A DNA stretch of 64,000 nt from contig QKWP01000117.1 in NCBI GenBank assembly GCA_003550325.1, positions 129,378 to 193,377 of the forward strand. The letters run 5' to 3'. Under the pieces are notes generated by a model that searched no databases, had not been told where the DNA came from, and worked only from the letters and a program-made list of their open reading frames with translations. Positions within the stretch are counted from its first letter, which is position 1. Each line of letters starts with the position of its first letter. Shown in pieces: positions 36,521-46,837 of this stretch. This DNA is from Gigaspora rosea (Eukaryota > Glomeromycota > Glomeromycetes > Diversisporales > Gigasporaceae). The position numbers and the translations under genes were made by a program.

Positions 36521-36832
36521 ATTCGCTTTTACTATTGCCCGGTATGATTTCGTCAACGTGTCGCGCTTATAGTGTCATCATTTGAATTTCGTTATGTACT
36601 TTGCTGCATTAGTATTAGTCATTTCTCTATTTGTCTGTGTGGTCATGATGTGTATTCTTTAGATAGCATAAGAAGTAGGGTTAGAGTGAGCTATTTTAGC
36701 TAGTGGTTAGGGTTAGAGTAATTAGTTAGGGTGAGAGTTTGTGAGTTAGTGAGTATTTTTAGGTTTGTTGATTATAGTTTGTTAAAGCTGTTTTGGGCTT
36801 TCTTGAATTCCAGGTGGCTAACGTTTTTTTCT

Positions 36833-37250
36833 TTTCCTAGAGCGTTTCTGAACTTTCTTGTGGCATATGATGTTTGCTGTTTGGCATTCGGATTTTATAT
36901 GAACATTCTTCTGCTTCTGTCAAGTGCATCTTTTTCTCTTACATTTCGTTCAGTTTGTGTGATTTCTGCTTTTCACTTTGCCGCATTATTTGATGTTTTA
37001 TTTCCTAGAGTACTTCTGAACTTTCTTGAGGCGTATGTGTTCCGGTTAGTGAATAATCAAACTGGTTTAAAAAAAGAAAGATATCGAAAGATTATAGAAT
37101 GCCCTATTTTATATTAAAATTAATCCAAATTTTCTTTGCCATTCAGATTTTCTTACGAACGTTCTTCTGCTTCTGTCAAGTGCATCTTTTTCTCTTACGT
37201 TTCTTTCGGTTTGTGTGGTTTCCGCCTTTCACTTTGCTGCGTCATTGGGG
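36833..37250 (+). repeat. Direct duplication in two blocks
   Basis: TTTCCTAGAGCGTTTCTGAA at 36833 recurs at about 37002. The 105-base segment from about 36887 (ACATTCTTCTGCTTCTGTCA, then AGTGCATCTTTTTCTCTTAC) recurs from about 37143. The open frames through it are hydrophobic and not recognised; the minus strand is no better. Confidence 0.65.
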
Positions 37251-37456
37251 TTTATTTGCCACTTTTAACCTCACTAGTGATAGGTATTGAATGGATTTTT
37301 TTAGTTGGTTAGTATTAGATAAGTTAGATAGGTTTAATTTAATAGTTGTAATCGGGTTGTATTTATTTGTATTGTAGCATACAGCGCAAGTGTATAAATT
37401 AATTTTTTAATATTAATCAATCACCGTAAATCGAAATATATCGAATTCTTAATAAA

Positions 37457-37742
37457 GGAGTCGTCTAAAGCGATGCAGAATCACGTAATATCTGACCAAT
37501 CAAATTATCGAATTTTGACCATTTTAGGCAAAACAAACATGAAAGAGAAGCGAAAACCTTGAAAAATACAAAAAATGGCAGTCTAAACCTACCTTGGTAT
37601 GTTAATTAAAAATGTTGGGAAGGCAATTTTGCTTGTATATTACAATTTAAACCTATCTAACTCTAATCTAAGATGACCCTAACTTTAAAGTTAATTCGAT
37701 AAAATATTTTATAAAAATCTGCTCCGCTTTAGACATCCTCTT
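37457..37742. mobile_element. MITE-like element with TTAGGG core (copy b, inverted)
   Basis: Ends AAAGGAGTCGTCTAAAGCGA and CTCCGCTTTAGACATCCTCT match copy a at 2853-3137 in inverted orientation over the full length. TTAATA borders both sides. The TTAGGG-type core here is reduced to CTAACTCTAATCTAAGATGA. Confidence 0.7.
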
Positions 37743-38676
37743 AATAAATTAAAAAAATTGTAATATTACATTCGCATGTTGATCATATCGATTACGTGAT
37801 CCGGAATGCACCGGAAAAATTGGAATATTCCCGTCGTTGTGATCAGGGGGTGCACCATTTTTTAAAATCCTTTTTTTTCAGAGTAGTTACCTTCAAGATT
37901 TTAAATATCTGTATTACCAGTATTAGTTAGTATATGAAGTGTATACAATAGTATTCTTTTTGTTTATATTTATTTATTTTGTAGTACTACCATTTTTTTT
38001 ATATATATATAAACTCAGATCTAAAATTGTATAATTTATAGTAAGATTTGAACTTATATGATAATTTTGTATAAAGCTTTTAATAAAATTAAGTGTATAA
38101 AGTTATATTAAAAATTTTGAGTCTGGATCTGAGTTATATCAGAGTTCTTTGGGGTCCTGATCTGACATTGGATGATGATTTGCAACAATGACCAAGATAT
38201 ATCGATAGGCGTTCTACGAATTGGCAGTGTCATAGTATTTTATTATTATGTCTTATTTTGGCATTGGTGTGGCATAGTTGGGTGATTTTAACCCTCAACA
38301 AGGGTTTCCTGCTGGTACCCTCAACAATCGTTATAGACTCTCAGCGAGTGTATGAACCTCTTAGCGAGTGAATTAAACACCTAGCGAGTGATTAAATCTC
38401 AGTGCGAATTAAAGATATTTGAGGGTATGGTTTTAGTCTGCAAATTAAATAACAGATGTTCATAGTATTAGTGTTATTATTGATGGTTCAAAGAATCATG
38501 TGTTCAGACAATCAATCCTATGCGTATTTTACAGGAAGGTCACCAAAATTCTGGTTCGTATGCGCCGGATCTAGGATGGCATTTAGCCTTAGCTGTTAGC
38601 AGGTTCTACAGCAAATTACTTAATGAATGGATATGATTTCATTAGTAAAATTTTTTATGATCTTGGGCAAAATTGA
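37743..38676. other. Intergenic DNA with repeat ends
   Basis: 38010-38160 contains AACTCAGATCT and GATCTGAGTTATATCAGAGT words, with TTCTTTGGGGTCCTGATC, a relative of the 20,300 MITE. 38300-38420 has repeated CTCAACAA, TAGCGAGTG words. No gene. Confidence 0.5.
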
Positions 38677-38919
38677 TTAATTACGATCCAGCCGACCTTG
38701 ATTCTGATCCACTCCGATGTATCCCGACCCAGAATTTGGTGATGAGTTGATCCTATGCTCCGCTGTTGCTAGTGAAATTATAGCAATAAAAAATAATCTG
38801 TTTATATTCAATGTAAAAGCTTCTTCAATTGACAAGGGTTTCATCAAGAGCTTCATCATCTTAGGTAGCGCTCCCACAAAAATTTGATCACTCTGTAATT
38901 CTGTAATTTTACCAATCAA
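38677..38919 (-). pseudogene. Possible exon or gene fragment, unrecognised
   Basis: The minus-strand frame reads as a plausible protein (KITELQSDQIFVGALPKMMK, a hydrophobic stretch, then SSPNSGSGYIGVDQNQGR). Its upstream end is cut by the TIR element that starts at 38,911, so a transposon may have inserted into this gene. No family is recognised. Confidence 0.3.
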
Positions 38920-39175
38920 AATTTAGGATCAAGTGTAACTAAACAAATGTGGTTTGTTTTTTAAGTAAAAATACGTGTAAAATTAAGGCTAAGAAAACTG
39001 CGTTATAATTAGGGTTAGGGTTAGAAAAATATAGTTGCCACTGTGGCTATTAGTAAAATTTCACGAGAAACATTTTTAATTAGGACGCAATAGATGGTTT
39101 CCTAATAAAAATTTAGAGCTATCTGATTTTGTAAAAAATTTTTACGTTACACCTGATCTTAAAATTCGATCGGTT
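38911..39175. mobile_element. MITE-like element with TTAGGG core (copy d)
   Basis: Left end ACCAATCAAAATTTAGGATC then AAGTGTAAC; right end GTTACACCTGATCTTAAAAT then TCGATCGGTT. The interior has AGGGTTAGGGTTAG at about 39,021, followed by an ACATTTTTAATTAG stretch as in copy a. The ends differ from copies a and b although the core is shared. Confidence 0.65.
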
Positions 39176-39224
39176 AAAATTACAGGTTGTAAACAATTTT
39201 TTTGTGTTGGAGAGCTAGGGCGTT

Positions 39225-39420
39225 AGTTTCATCAATAGTCAGGGTTGCGTCAGGAGTTTCGTCAATCGTCAAGGGTTTCGTCAATAGTCAAGGGTTTCAT
39301 CAATCGTCAATGGTTTCGTCAAGCGTCAAGGGTTTCGTCAATTGTCAAGGGATTTGTCAGACGCAAATTTGACGAAACCTTTCGTCATCGCGAAAATAAT
39401 TACGTCAGGCATCATTAGTT
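39225..39420. repeat. TCGTCAAGGGTTTCGTCAAT minisatellite
   Basis: About ten degenerate units of 17-18 bases (GGGTTTCGTCAATNGTCAA), ending in a TAATGATGCCTGA word read on the minus strand. It is related to and inverted relative to the array at 34,437. Confidence 0.8.
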
Positions 39421-40588
39421 TAGGCATGTACAGTTCTTCTGTTACGCCAATACAAAGAACCTTAATTGTTAAAGGTATTAGCTTGAATTCCGAGTTACAC
39501 TGAAGATCGGAATTTTTTAGTATATTTAACATTATTATACCGAATTTCATGAGTCACGAAGCTATATCCTTGCGAATCAATAAAGTGTTGAAGAAGAAAA
39601 TATGTAATACAAGGCAATAAAGATCAATTTGAATATAATGAAAAAAAATGAAGCACAAACTATAAAGAATTATTTTTATAAATATCAATGAAAAAGATCA
39701 ATGCAAATATCAATATGATTATTTAATAATTATTATTTAAAAATGCGCAATTTTTATTGCCATTATTAATAAAATAATACGTAATTATTATTTCACGATC
39801 GGTGAAAATCGAGAAATAACACTTGTCAATTCAAAATCAACGTAAACTCAGAAATGACGCGACATTCTCACCTGATTTCGTTTCATCATATGATATTACG
39901 GCTATCTCAAAGTAACACGAATATCAAATCCGGTAGTACAATAACAGTATGTTGCACTAGCATATCAATTAACGGTTAAACATACGTACGTACGTACGCA
40001 CGCCCGATCAAATTCAAGATTTTGCTGACACCATTCTAGATGTCGGTTAACCATACACTCCATATTATTTTTATTTTTATGCAAGCATAACTACTGATCG
40101 TCGTTCGATGGTGCGACTGTAAAGCATTTTTTTCGCCTTAATAAAATTAATTAAGCACAAATAAATATTTTTATAAATTATGATTTATATACATAAATCA
40201 AATAACACCGATATTCACAAAAACAACCGCACAATCGGTCAACAATCAGGTGACCATAGATGTGAGCTGCGATATGAAAAAATCGATCAAAGATACATAA
40301 CTTTGCAAACCGCGATAATAATTTGTCTATACAAATATACTCTTTATGCGAAAAATCAAACACCAAATCAGTATTTAAAACATTTAAGCTTTAAATGCAA
40401 AATAAGAGTTTGTATTATATAAATTAACAATATGCAGTGGCAATGGTATTATGTTTTGATGAATTGACACTTCACATACTAACATCTATAAAATTTATCT
40501 TGACACATACCGAACCACGGCTCGAGACAACGCCATTTGTAACTCAGAACTGGACCAACAGTCCCTAGTACGTCAGGATAGTAGGACA
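39421..40588. other. Intergenic DNA, no supported gene
   Basis: It contains a CGTACGTACGTACG microsatellite at about 39,985. The two antiparallel frames at 40,178-40,422 have no domain. Nothing else is supported. Confidence 0.45.
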
Positions 40589-40892
40589 ATAAGGCAACGC
40601 AAAGTTAATTTTTCGTTTTGCATAACCCACCGACCCAATTTTTCAAAAAAAAAATTTTTTTTTTAAATTCCAATTGCAATTATCCCATTTTTGCTATTTA
40701 ATTTTTCTCCCGGTGTCGCCCGATGGTGACATTAATTTTCCGGAATCTACCCGATAGATCCGAAAAAAAATCCCAAATTTTCTGATTCCATGTTATGCAA
40801 ACCGAAAATTAACTTAATTTTCTGATTCCATGTTACGCAATTAACTTAATTTTCTGATTCCAAACCGAAAAATTAGCTTTGCGTGGCCTTAT
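40589..40892. mobile_element. MITE of the GGCCACGCAAAGTTAATTTT family
   Basis: The left end AAGGCAACGCAAAGTTAATT and the right end AATTAGCTTTGCGTGGCCTT are inverted copies. The interior has ACCGACCCAATTTTTC, CCCGGTGTCGCCCGATGGTG and a triplicated TTAATTTTCTGATTCCA. It is the same element as 46,098-46,335 in the other orientation. Confidence 0.75.
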
Positions 40893-40912
40893 ATGTGAAC
40901 ATGAGCTTATTA

Positions 40913-41250
40913 CAGCTGATTTCAAAATTAGTGGGACAACTTGAAAAATTTTTGTTGATCCGCAGTAAATTTTCGGTAATTTCATTTACCGAAAATTTTA
41001 TAGTTTTTCGATAATATAATTTTGCCCGAAATTATTATCACGGTATTGATTGTTTTGATTTTCGGACTGATCCGGGATGTTTTGTTACAAAACATCCCGG
41101 ATCAGTCCGAAAATCAAAACAATCATAATAATTTCGGGCAAAATTATATTATCGAAAAACTATAAAATTTTCGGTAAATGAAATTACCGAAAATTTACTG
41201 CGGATCAACAAAAATTTTTCACGTTGTCCCACTAATTTTGAAATCAGCTG
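40913..41250. mobile_element. 338-bp near-perfect palindrome inserted at TA
   Basis: CAGCTG ends at 40,913 and 41,250 are flanked by TA on both sides. The arms of about 165 bases pair almost perfectly around a centre near 41,086 (GGGATGTTTTGTTACAAAAC). The host repeat exists without it at about 46,060-46,097, which confirms insertion. The TA duplication fits the Tc1/mariner superfamily. It encodes nothing. Confidence 0.85.
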
Positions 41251-41271
41251 TAATTTACACAGATTAAAAAA

Positions 41272-41354
41272 AAAAAAAAAAAATCCGACCGCCGACTGGA
41301 ATTTTGGAACACCATGTTATGCAAAACGAAAAATTAACTTTGCGTGGCCTAATA
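41272..41354. mobile_element. Partial second GGCCACGC-type repeat end
   Basis: AACGAAAAATTAACTTTGCG then TGGCCTAATA closes the repeat that was split by the 40,913-41,250 palindrome. Its intact counterpart is 45,994-46,088 on the other strand. Confidence 0.65.
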
Positions 41355-41499
41355 TATATGCGGTAAACATTGTAAACACAACAGATCACAGCCAAATAAA
41401 AACAATTAAGCTGATCGATATTCAAGGCTTAGAAAAAACCGCTGCTAATATATGCAGATCAATTTTAATAAGCCTATTAATCGAATCTTTTACTATTTT

Positions 41500-41763
41500 A
41501 AGGGGACCGTTAAAGCCAAGTGCCTTTATATGTTTTTTATTATTTAATTAAAATTAGGGTAAGGGTTAGTTAGAGGTTAGGGTTAGGGTGTCTTATAGGT
41601 AAAATTGCCTTCCCGACATTTTTTATTAATGCTCCGAGACAGGTTTAGACATCCGTTTCTTGTATTTTTGGTGTTTTCACTTTTTTCTTTGTTTTGTCTC
41701 GTCGGGCTGATCCGTGATTGGTTGTCAGTCACGTGATGGCACCTGGCTTTAACGTCCTCTTTA
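41500..41763. mobile_element. MITE-like element with TTAGGG core (copy c)
   Basis: Ends AGGGGACCGTTAAAGCCAAG and CTGGCTTTAACGTCCTCTTT. Interior TAGGGTTAGGGTG at about 41,577-41,590, then GCCTTCCCGACATTTTTTAT, then TTGTCTCGTCGGGCTGATCC and a GATTGG...CACGTGA stretch, in the same order as copy a. The minus-strand frame 41,583-41,789 is a by-product. Confidence 0.7.
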
Positions 41764-41958
41764 GTCAAAAAGGAAATGTGGCGGATCACGGGAACGAAAT
41801 ACCAAGGAGATTAAACACACGTGTACAATTACAAGTATAAATGGAAATGATCAGAGAAATGCCGACAAAAAATATGGAGAAGGGGTTAACTGTATTTATT
41901 TTTTATCGAAGTCACGTTAAAATTCTCTAATTGTCTGACATTGATTAACATTTAATAC
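41764..41958. other. Short spacer
   Basis: No feature seen. Confidence 0.4.
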
Positions 41959-42069
41959 CCGGATAAATAATCAGCTAAAATAAAAACCCGGATTTCCGGA
42001 TAAATAATCAGCTAAAATAAAAACCCGGATTTCCGGATAAATAATCAGCTAAAATAAAAACCCGGATTT
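41959..42069 (+). repeat. 37-bp unit, three tandem copies
   Basis: CCGGATAAATAATCAGCTAA then AATAAAAACCCGGATTT is repeated at 41,959, 41,996 and 42,033 with no differences between copies. Each unit ends in CCCGGATTT and begins CCGGA, so neighbouring units form small CCGGATTTCCGG palindromes. Confidence 0.9.
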
Positions 42070-42269
42070 ATTATCATTTTGCAAAAATAATATCCGAGCA
42101 CTACATATCAGGAACAAAGTTATATTGAAAATTTCACGAAGTGTATGGTTATACGGCAAGTGATGCTTGAAAACCGAATGATTTTCGATCCTCTGTCCAT
42201 AACGGAATAAATTAATAATGTGAATAAAAGATAACGTAATCATTCTTTCCAACAATAAGTGATATTAAA

Positions 42270-42560
42270 AGCTTCTCACCTTCATTTCGAATGCTTCACA
42301 AAATATTGGGACGCATAGCAATAGCTTCTAATAAACAAACGTGTGTCCAATTTTCATAATAAAATTGTTGAAGTTCTAATATTTAACATAATAAATCAAA
42401 AAATGTACGGTGTGGCATTATTTTAACGTCAATGATTAAGATCACCTATTTTCCTAATTGTTCTGTTTGTAATAAATGTGAGCCATTTTTGCATCTAATA
42501 TTGGAACATCAACTTTAAAAAAGGCATTTGAATTTACATTGAATAATCGCATCTACACGA
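42270..42560 (-). pseudogene. Coding-like remnant, unrecognised
   Basis: Read on the minus strand there are protein-like stretches (MPHRTFFDLLC, then ENWTHVCLLEAIAMRPNIL) with stops between. The composition suggests a decayed gene or exon, but no family is recognised. Confidence 0.25.
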
Positions 42561-42836
42561 AGGAAAATGGTCATAAATTGGTAAAAATAAATATAATCAA
42601 AAATTAAAGAAATTATTGATTTTATAAAAATTAACTTTGAATAATTAAAAACTACTGTAATTATTTTATTGCATTAAATTAGCTTTACATTAAATTAGCT
42701 TCGCATAAAAAAAAAAAAAAGTGTATCATCCGACAAACTCTTACGATCATGAATTATTTCTTTCTGTTATTTTTTTCATGTGTTACGAATAAACACGTTT
42801 ACTCGAATTAAAACTCAGCCGACAACTCCCTACCAA

Positions 42837-42961
42837 TCGGCAAATTGTTGAATAACAGTAAATTGCTCAACCGGGCAAATGATTGGCTGCCACGCGCCGC
42901 TTCGCGGCACGTGTTCATCTGCGGTTGAACCAATTTACCGTTATTCAAAAATTTTGCCGAA
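42837..42961. mobile_element. 125-bp MITE with GC-rich central hairpin
   Basis: TCGGCAAATTGTTGAATAAC at the left is mirrored by GTTATTCAAAAATTTTGCCG at the right. The centre is CACGCGCCGCTTCGCGGCAC, a strong stem that stands out in AT-rich DNA. Confidence 0.75.
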
Positions 42962-43014
42962 TAATGTATACTTATTACAATGAATAATGAATATTCTTAT
43001 CGTAAGACTGATTT

Positions 43015-43685
43015 TAGGACCGACCGCGCCGGTTAACACTATTATTACGGTTTGCAAATTATGTGAAATTTGCAGATCATCATAAAAAAAAAAGAAATCG
43101 ATGATTCTGATTTCTGATTTTCGATTTTTTTAACATTACTGATGACGCAACTAATATTTATATAAAGGCTTACGTATATATATATTTATATAGTATACAT
43201 ATATTTTTTAAAAAAACTTTTCTAATGTTCCAAAATTATATCCCAGAACATGTTTTGGATGTACAAAATATCTTTTTTGTGCAACTTTAACACCTAAAAC
43301 TTATTGAAATTTCATGATTCTTTCAGTAATAAACAAATTAATTTGCTAGGATCATGTATAATTATTATAAGATTGAATTTATACAACTCTTAAATTTCTT
43401 TTCGCTCATAATGCAGTAGTAAATTTTATTGGCCTAAAAAGAAACAATACTCCAATTCTTTGCAAAATGATGAATCAAAAATAATGTTCTTACTACAAAA
43501 TAATGAATCTACAGCTTCTACAGCATTTCTACAAAAATATTCAGTCAAATATATTACAAAATGATGAATATGCAATTAAAAAATCTAAAAAATGTTAAAA
43601 AAATCGGAAATCAGAATCAGAAATCATCGATTTCTTTTTTTTTTTGATCAGCAAATTTTGCTAACCGCAATAAATCGTCCTATAG
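43015..43685. mobile_element. TIR element, ~670 bp
   Basis: Left TAGGACCGACCGCGCCGGTT then TTATTACGGTTTGC; right GCTAACCGCAATAAATCGTC then CTATA. Further in, AGAAATCGATGATTCTGATT at 43,093 is mirrored by AATCAGAAATCATCGATTTC at about 43,615. The interior has direct repeats of ACAAAATGATGAAT. No frame of useful length. Confidence 0.7.
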
Positions 43686-43812
43686 GTACCGGGGACAGAT
43701 CGATCCATAACTAGGTGTGAATGAATATCAGGAATTTCACATGTGTAATACTTACTTTTGTATTCGGATATCTACACATGATTAACACAATAGTTATTAA
43801 CACAATAGCGAT

Positions 43813-45150
43813 CAGTGATGTTAAATGACCTGAAATGACCCAAATGACTCAAATGACCAATGGCCGGTCATTGGGTCATTTCAAGAATGAAATGACCTAT
43901 TAGGTCATTTGAATTTTACTGGTGGAGATCACAATTAATTAAAACTTGATTAAATTATGAAATTCAAAGTCAACAATAATTCAAAATATTAAATATTTAA
44001 TACTCACGCTAAGATTTGATCAATTTATAATCTTTTAAGTCCATTTACTCAGTTCTCGAAAGTACTATTTACCTTTAAACAAAAGCCGGGTTGTCCTGTG
44101 CTAAATTATCGTGATGGATTTCAGAAACTCCGTGATCACATACGTTAAGAATCTTAACCATCGATTTTAATCCTGTGACCTCATATTAGAGCCTGTGACA
44201 TAATCTAGAGCTCTATTCGACCCTAGTTACTCGGACCAAGCCTATCCACGCCTCGATCAAAGCCTTACCATTGTTAGAGTAGTGTAGTTGATTTTAGTTA
44301 GTCTTACTAGTGTATAGTTGCGATATTTACATGGAGGGTTCATTTAGCCTCTTACAACGTACATACATAATGAGGTTTATGATAAGTATCAAAAGTATGT
44401 CAGGTATTGTGCAAATTTATAGCAATAAAGATTTTAATTAATTAGTAAAAATTTCCCGTTTGAAGTCAAATTCATTCGTTTATATACATTTGAATTTAAT
44501 ATATGACACATTAAAGTGTTACCTAGCACGCTAACGTGCTTTCTAACACTGCTAAGCCCAACACGTTGACGCATTTTACTTATTTGCGTGGGTAATACAA
44601 ACCAAAAAAGGATCTCCGATTTGTAAATAAACTAAGCGCGTGAGATAAAAATTTAGGGTTAGGTCTTAAGGTTAGAGACTATAGGGTTAGAGTGATGTTT
44701 ACAATATGTAAGATTTCATTCCCGTCATTTGCACCAAGATCGATTTAAATATTAGTTTTAGCTTTTTTCTTCTTTTGCGCGTGTTCGGATTCTTCGTCGG
44801 ACTGATCTGGAATAGTCAAATTTTGCACTCTCCGATTGGTTATTTCCTCTCCAGGAGTTTGTATTACCCGCGAAATAAGTAGATGCCACATTGACGTGCT
44901 ATCTAGAATTTTATAATTCTTACCCCTTAACACATATCGTACTAACACGCTAACGGGAGATTATATGTCAATCATCAAGTTTACACGGACTTTGACTACC
45001 ATATAACTACTAATAACCCAAATGATCTTCAAATTACCATGGTCATTTGGTTACGAGTCATTTGCAAATGACCTATAATGACCGGTCATTTCAGGGTCAT
45101 TTGAGGTCATTTAAAAATTTTTCAAATGACCAGGTCATTTAACATCACTG
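43813..45150. mobile_element. Non-autonomous hAT-type element with perfect 8-bp duplication
   Basis: The ends CAGTGATGTTAAATGACC and GGTCATTTAACATCACTG are inverted copies. ATAGCGAT lies immediately outside on both sides (43,805-43,812 and 45,151-45,158). CAGTG ends with an 8-base duplication are the signature of the hAT superfamily (known). The subterminal regions are crowded with AAATGACC / GGTCATTT words (at least eight on each side), the kind of repeats that transposases bind. No transposase is encoded: the middle holds another inverted-repeat element, with TTAGGG core, at about 44,560-44,905. Confidence 0.9.
44560..44905. mobile_element. TTAGGG-core element (copy e) nested in the hAT element
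   Basis: AACACGTTGACGCATTTTAC then TTATTTGCGTGGGTAATACA on the left, and TGTATTACCCGCGAAATAAG then TAGATGCCACATTGACGTGC on the right, are inverted copies. The interior has TTAGGGTTAGG near 44,655, CATTCCCGTCATTT and a CTTCGTCGGACTGATC segment in the same order as copies a and c. The minus-strand frame 44,745-44,948 falls inside the repeat. Confidence 0.65.
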
Positions 45151-45254
45151 ATAGCGATATCCTTGTATTGCAAAGAATTCTTTATTTCTCCTCGATGGGA
45201 AATAAATAAATTGCGATATTACACAATTCTGCTTTAGTGCATAATTAAAATTTC

Positions 45255-45950
45255 AGATACAGTGGCAATAATAAATAATGCAACAAAAATTTTTTTAGTT
45301 AGATCGTATTATCTTACGCAATTCCGGGCGTGTCTGCTTATTTTTTTTTTATTTTATCCGTAAAAAGTAACATTTCATCAATAAAAAAACTTAAAAAATT
45401 AATGAACAAAATTTTTCGCAGGCACGAACTTTATTTCAATTCACGGGTTGCATTACTTTCACTCGTTTTTACAGCAACACAGTCATAAAACAAAAAAAAA
45501 AAAAAATTTTTTTTCTATTAAATAATTTTCGGTCTTCACCATCTGGTGTAGCCGCCCCGGCTCTAATTACATCAAGAATTTGTTCTGGAATTGAACGAAT
45601 CAGCCTTGTGCAGGTTTCATCGATTGTCTGCCAGAACACCTGAATCATCAAAGAACCAAATCTTGTTTCTTTTAAGCCAACGTTCCGTCAAAGTAGCCGT
45701 ATGACAAGATGCACCATCTTGTTGGAACGTGATCAAAACCATGATCCCTGATAGTCCACATCTAAATATGTACTAAATCAAACTTCAAAAATTTTCTGGA
45801 TATTGTTAAAGGTGGAAATCTGGGCCGGTATCACAAGATGGACAACCACCAACCACCAAGCCCAAAAAAACACCTCACGATATACCCAATGTTGAGTGGC
45901 GGTACGATTTGGCAAGGCTAATGTGTATTGGGCATAAGGTGAGTCCATAA
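45255..45950 (-). pseudogene. Decayed Tc1/mariner transposase
   Basis: On the minus strand the typical catalytic block QDGASCHTATLTERWLKRNK can be read at about 45,725-45,660. Before it comes VFFWAWW, equivalent to the VMFWGCF stretch before the second Asp, and after it IDETCTRLIRSIPEQILDVI, the usual C-terminal motif. Several frameshifts and stops separate the pieces. TACAGTGGCAATAATAA at 45,255 looks like the element's 3' terminal repeat at a TA. The 5' part is missing, cut off at the MITE cluster that starts at about 45,994. Confidence 0.7.
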
Positions 45951-45993
45951 AATAAGTTTATATTATGAAAAACCAAGCTCTGTTTTGCTTTAT

Positions 45994-46088
45994 TAGGCCA
46001 CGCAAAGTTAATTTTTCGTTTTGCATAACTTGGTAATCCAAAATTCCAGTCAGTGTTTTTTTATTCTACTATAAATTATAAGCTCATG
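45994..46088. mobile_element. GGCCACGC-type repeat, uninterrupted site
   Basis: AGGCCACGCAAAGTTAATTT then CGTTTTGCATAAC leads into ATTATAAGCTCATGTTTACA. It is the reverse-oriented equivalent of 40,893-40,912 plus 41,253-41,354 but without the 338-base palindrome, and so serves as its empty site. Confidence 0.7.
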
Positions 46089-46097
46089 TTTACATAT

Positions 46098-46335
46098 AAG
46101 GCCACACAAAATTAATTTTCGGTTTGCATACTTGGAATCAGAAAATTTTGTATTGTTTTTTCGGATCTATCAGGTAATTCCGGAACATCAAGGTCATAAT
46201 CAGGTGACACCGGAGAAAAAAATTAAATGATGAAAATGGAATAATTGGCACAACAAGAATTTTAAAAAAATTTTTTTTTTGGAAAAATTGGGTCGGCGGG
46301 TTATGCAAAACAAAAAATTAATTTTGCATGGCCTT
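46098..46335. mobile_element. MITE of the GGCCACGCAAAGTTAATTTT family
   Basis: Left AAGGCCACACAAAATTAATT, right AATTAATTTTGCATGGCCTT. The interior matches the 40,589-40,892 copy in reverse orientation (GTGACACCGG, AAAATTGGGTCGGCGGGTTA). Confidence 0.75.
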
Positions 46336-46837
46336 AGTCTTAAATACTTTATATCTCCTATCTCGATATCTGCTATTGATGAATCTAGAGTACATGATCT
46401 TTTTATACTATTTTACTTCATATAGGATTCACTAATTTTAACCTTCTATCCCACAATTTTTCCCACTCAAAAGTCAGAATCATGCCATTTAACAAAGATC
46501 CTTTGATATTGCATTCAATACTCTTCCTGATTTAGATAATTTCATTTAATTGATGGACTGTGCACAAGAACTGGTTTTCAATGGGTGATCATAGACCTCT
46601 AGAAAAATTGATGTCATGTGTTTCTGACCTATCTATTTCTACCGCTAACAATACTTCCCACCTTAGTTTTTTTACGTTCCATGAAAAACAATCATACAAT
46701 ATCTTCCCCTTTTAGCTTAAACCAAAACAAAACTTACTAAAAAATATTATTTAATATCATGCCCATATTTTTACACAGAGGTTCTTCTTGTTATACACTC
46801 CTTAACCCTACATATAACTGTTTGCGACTAACTGCAC
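46336..46837. other. Intergenic DNA, nothing recognised
   Basis: Possibly decayed coding sequence on the plus strand (46,480-46,700), but stops are too frequent to support a call. Confidence 0.35.

Noticed and set aside
36067..37290. Overlapping hydrophobic plus-strand frames resembling membrane proteins
   Set aside because: They lie in degenerate CTT/TGC repeats and a direct duplication; the hydrophobicity comes from T-rich codons.
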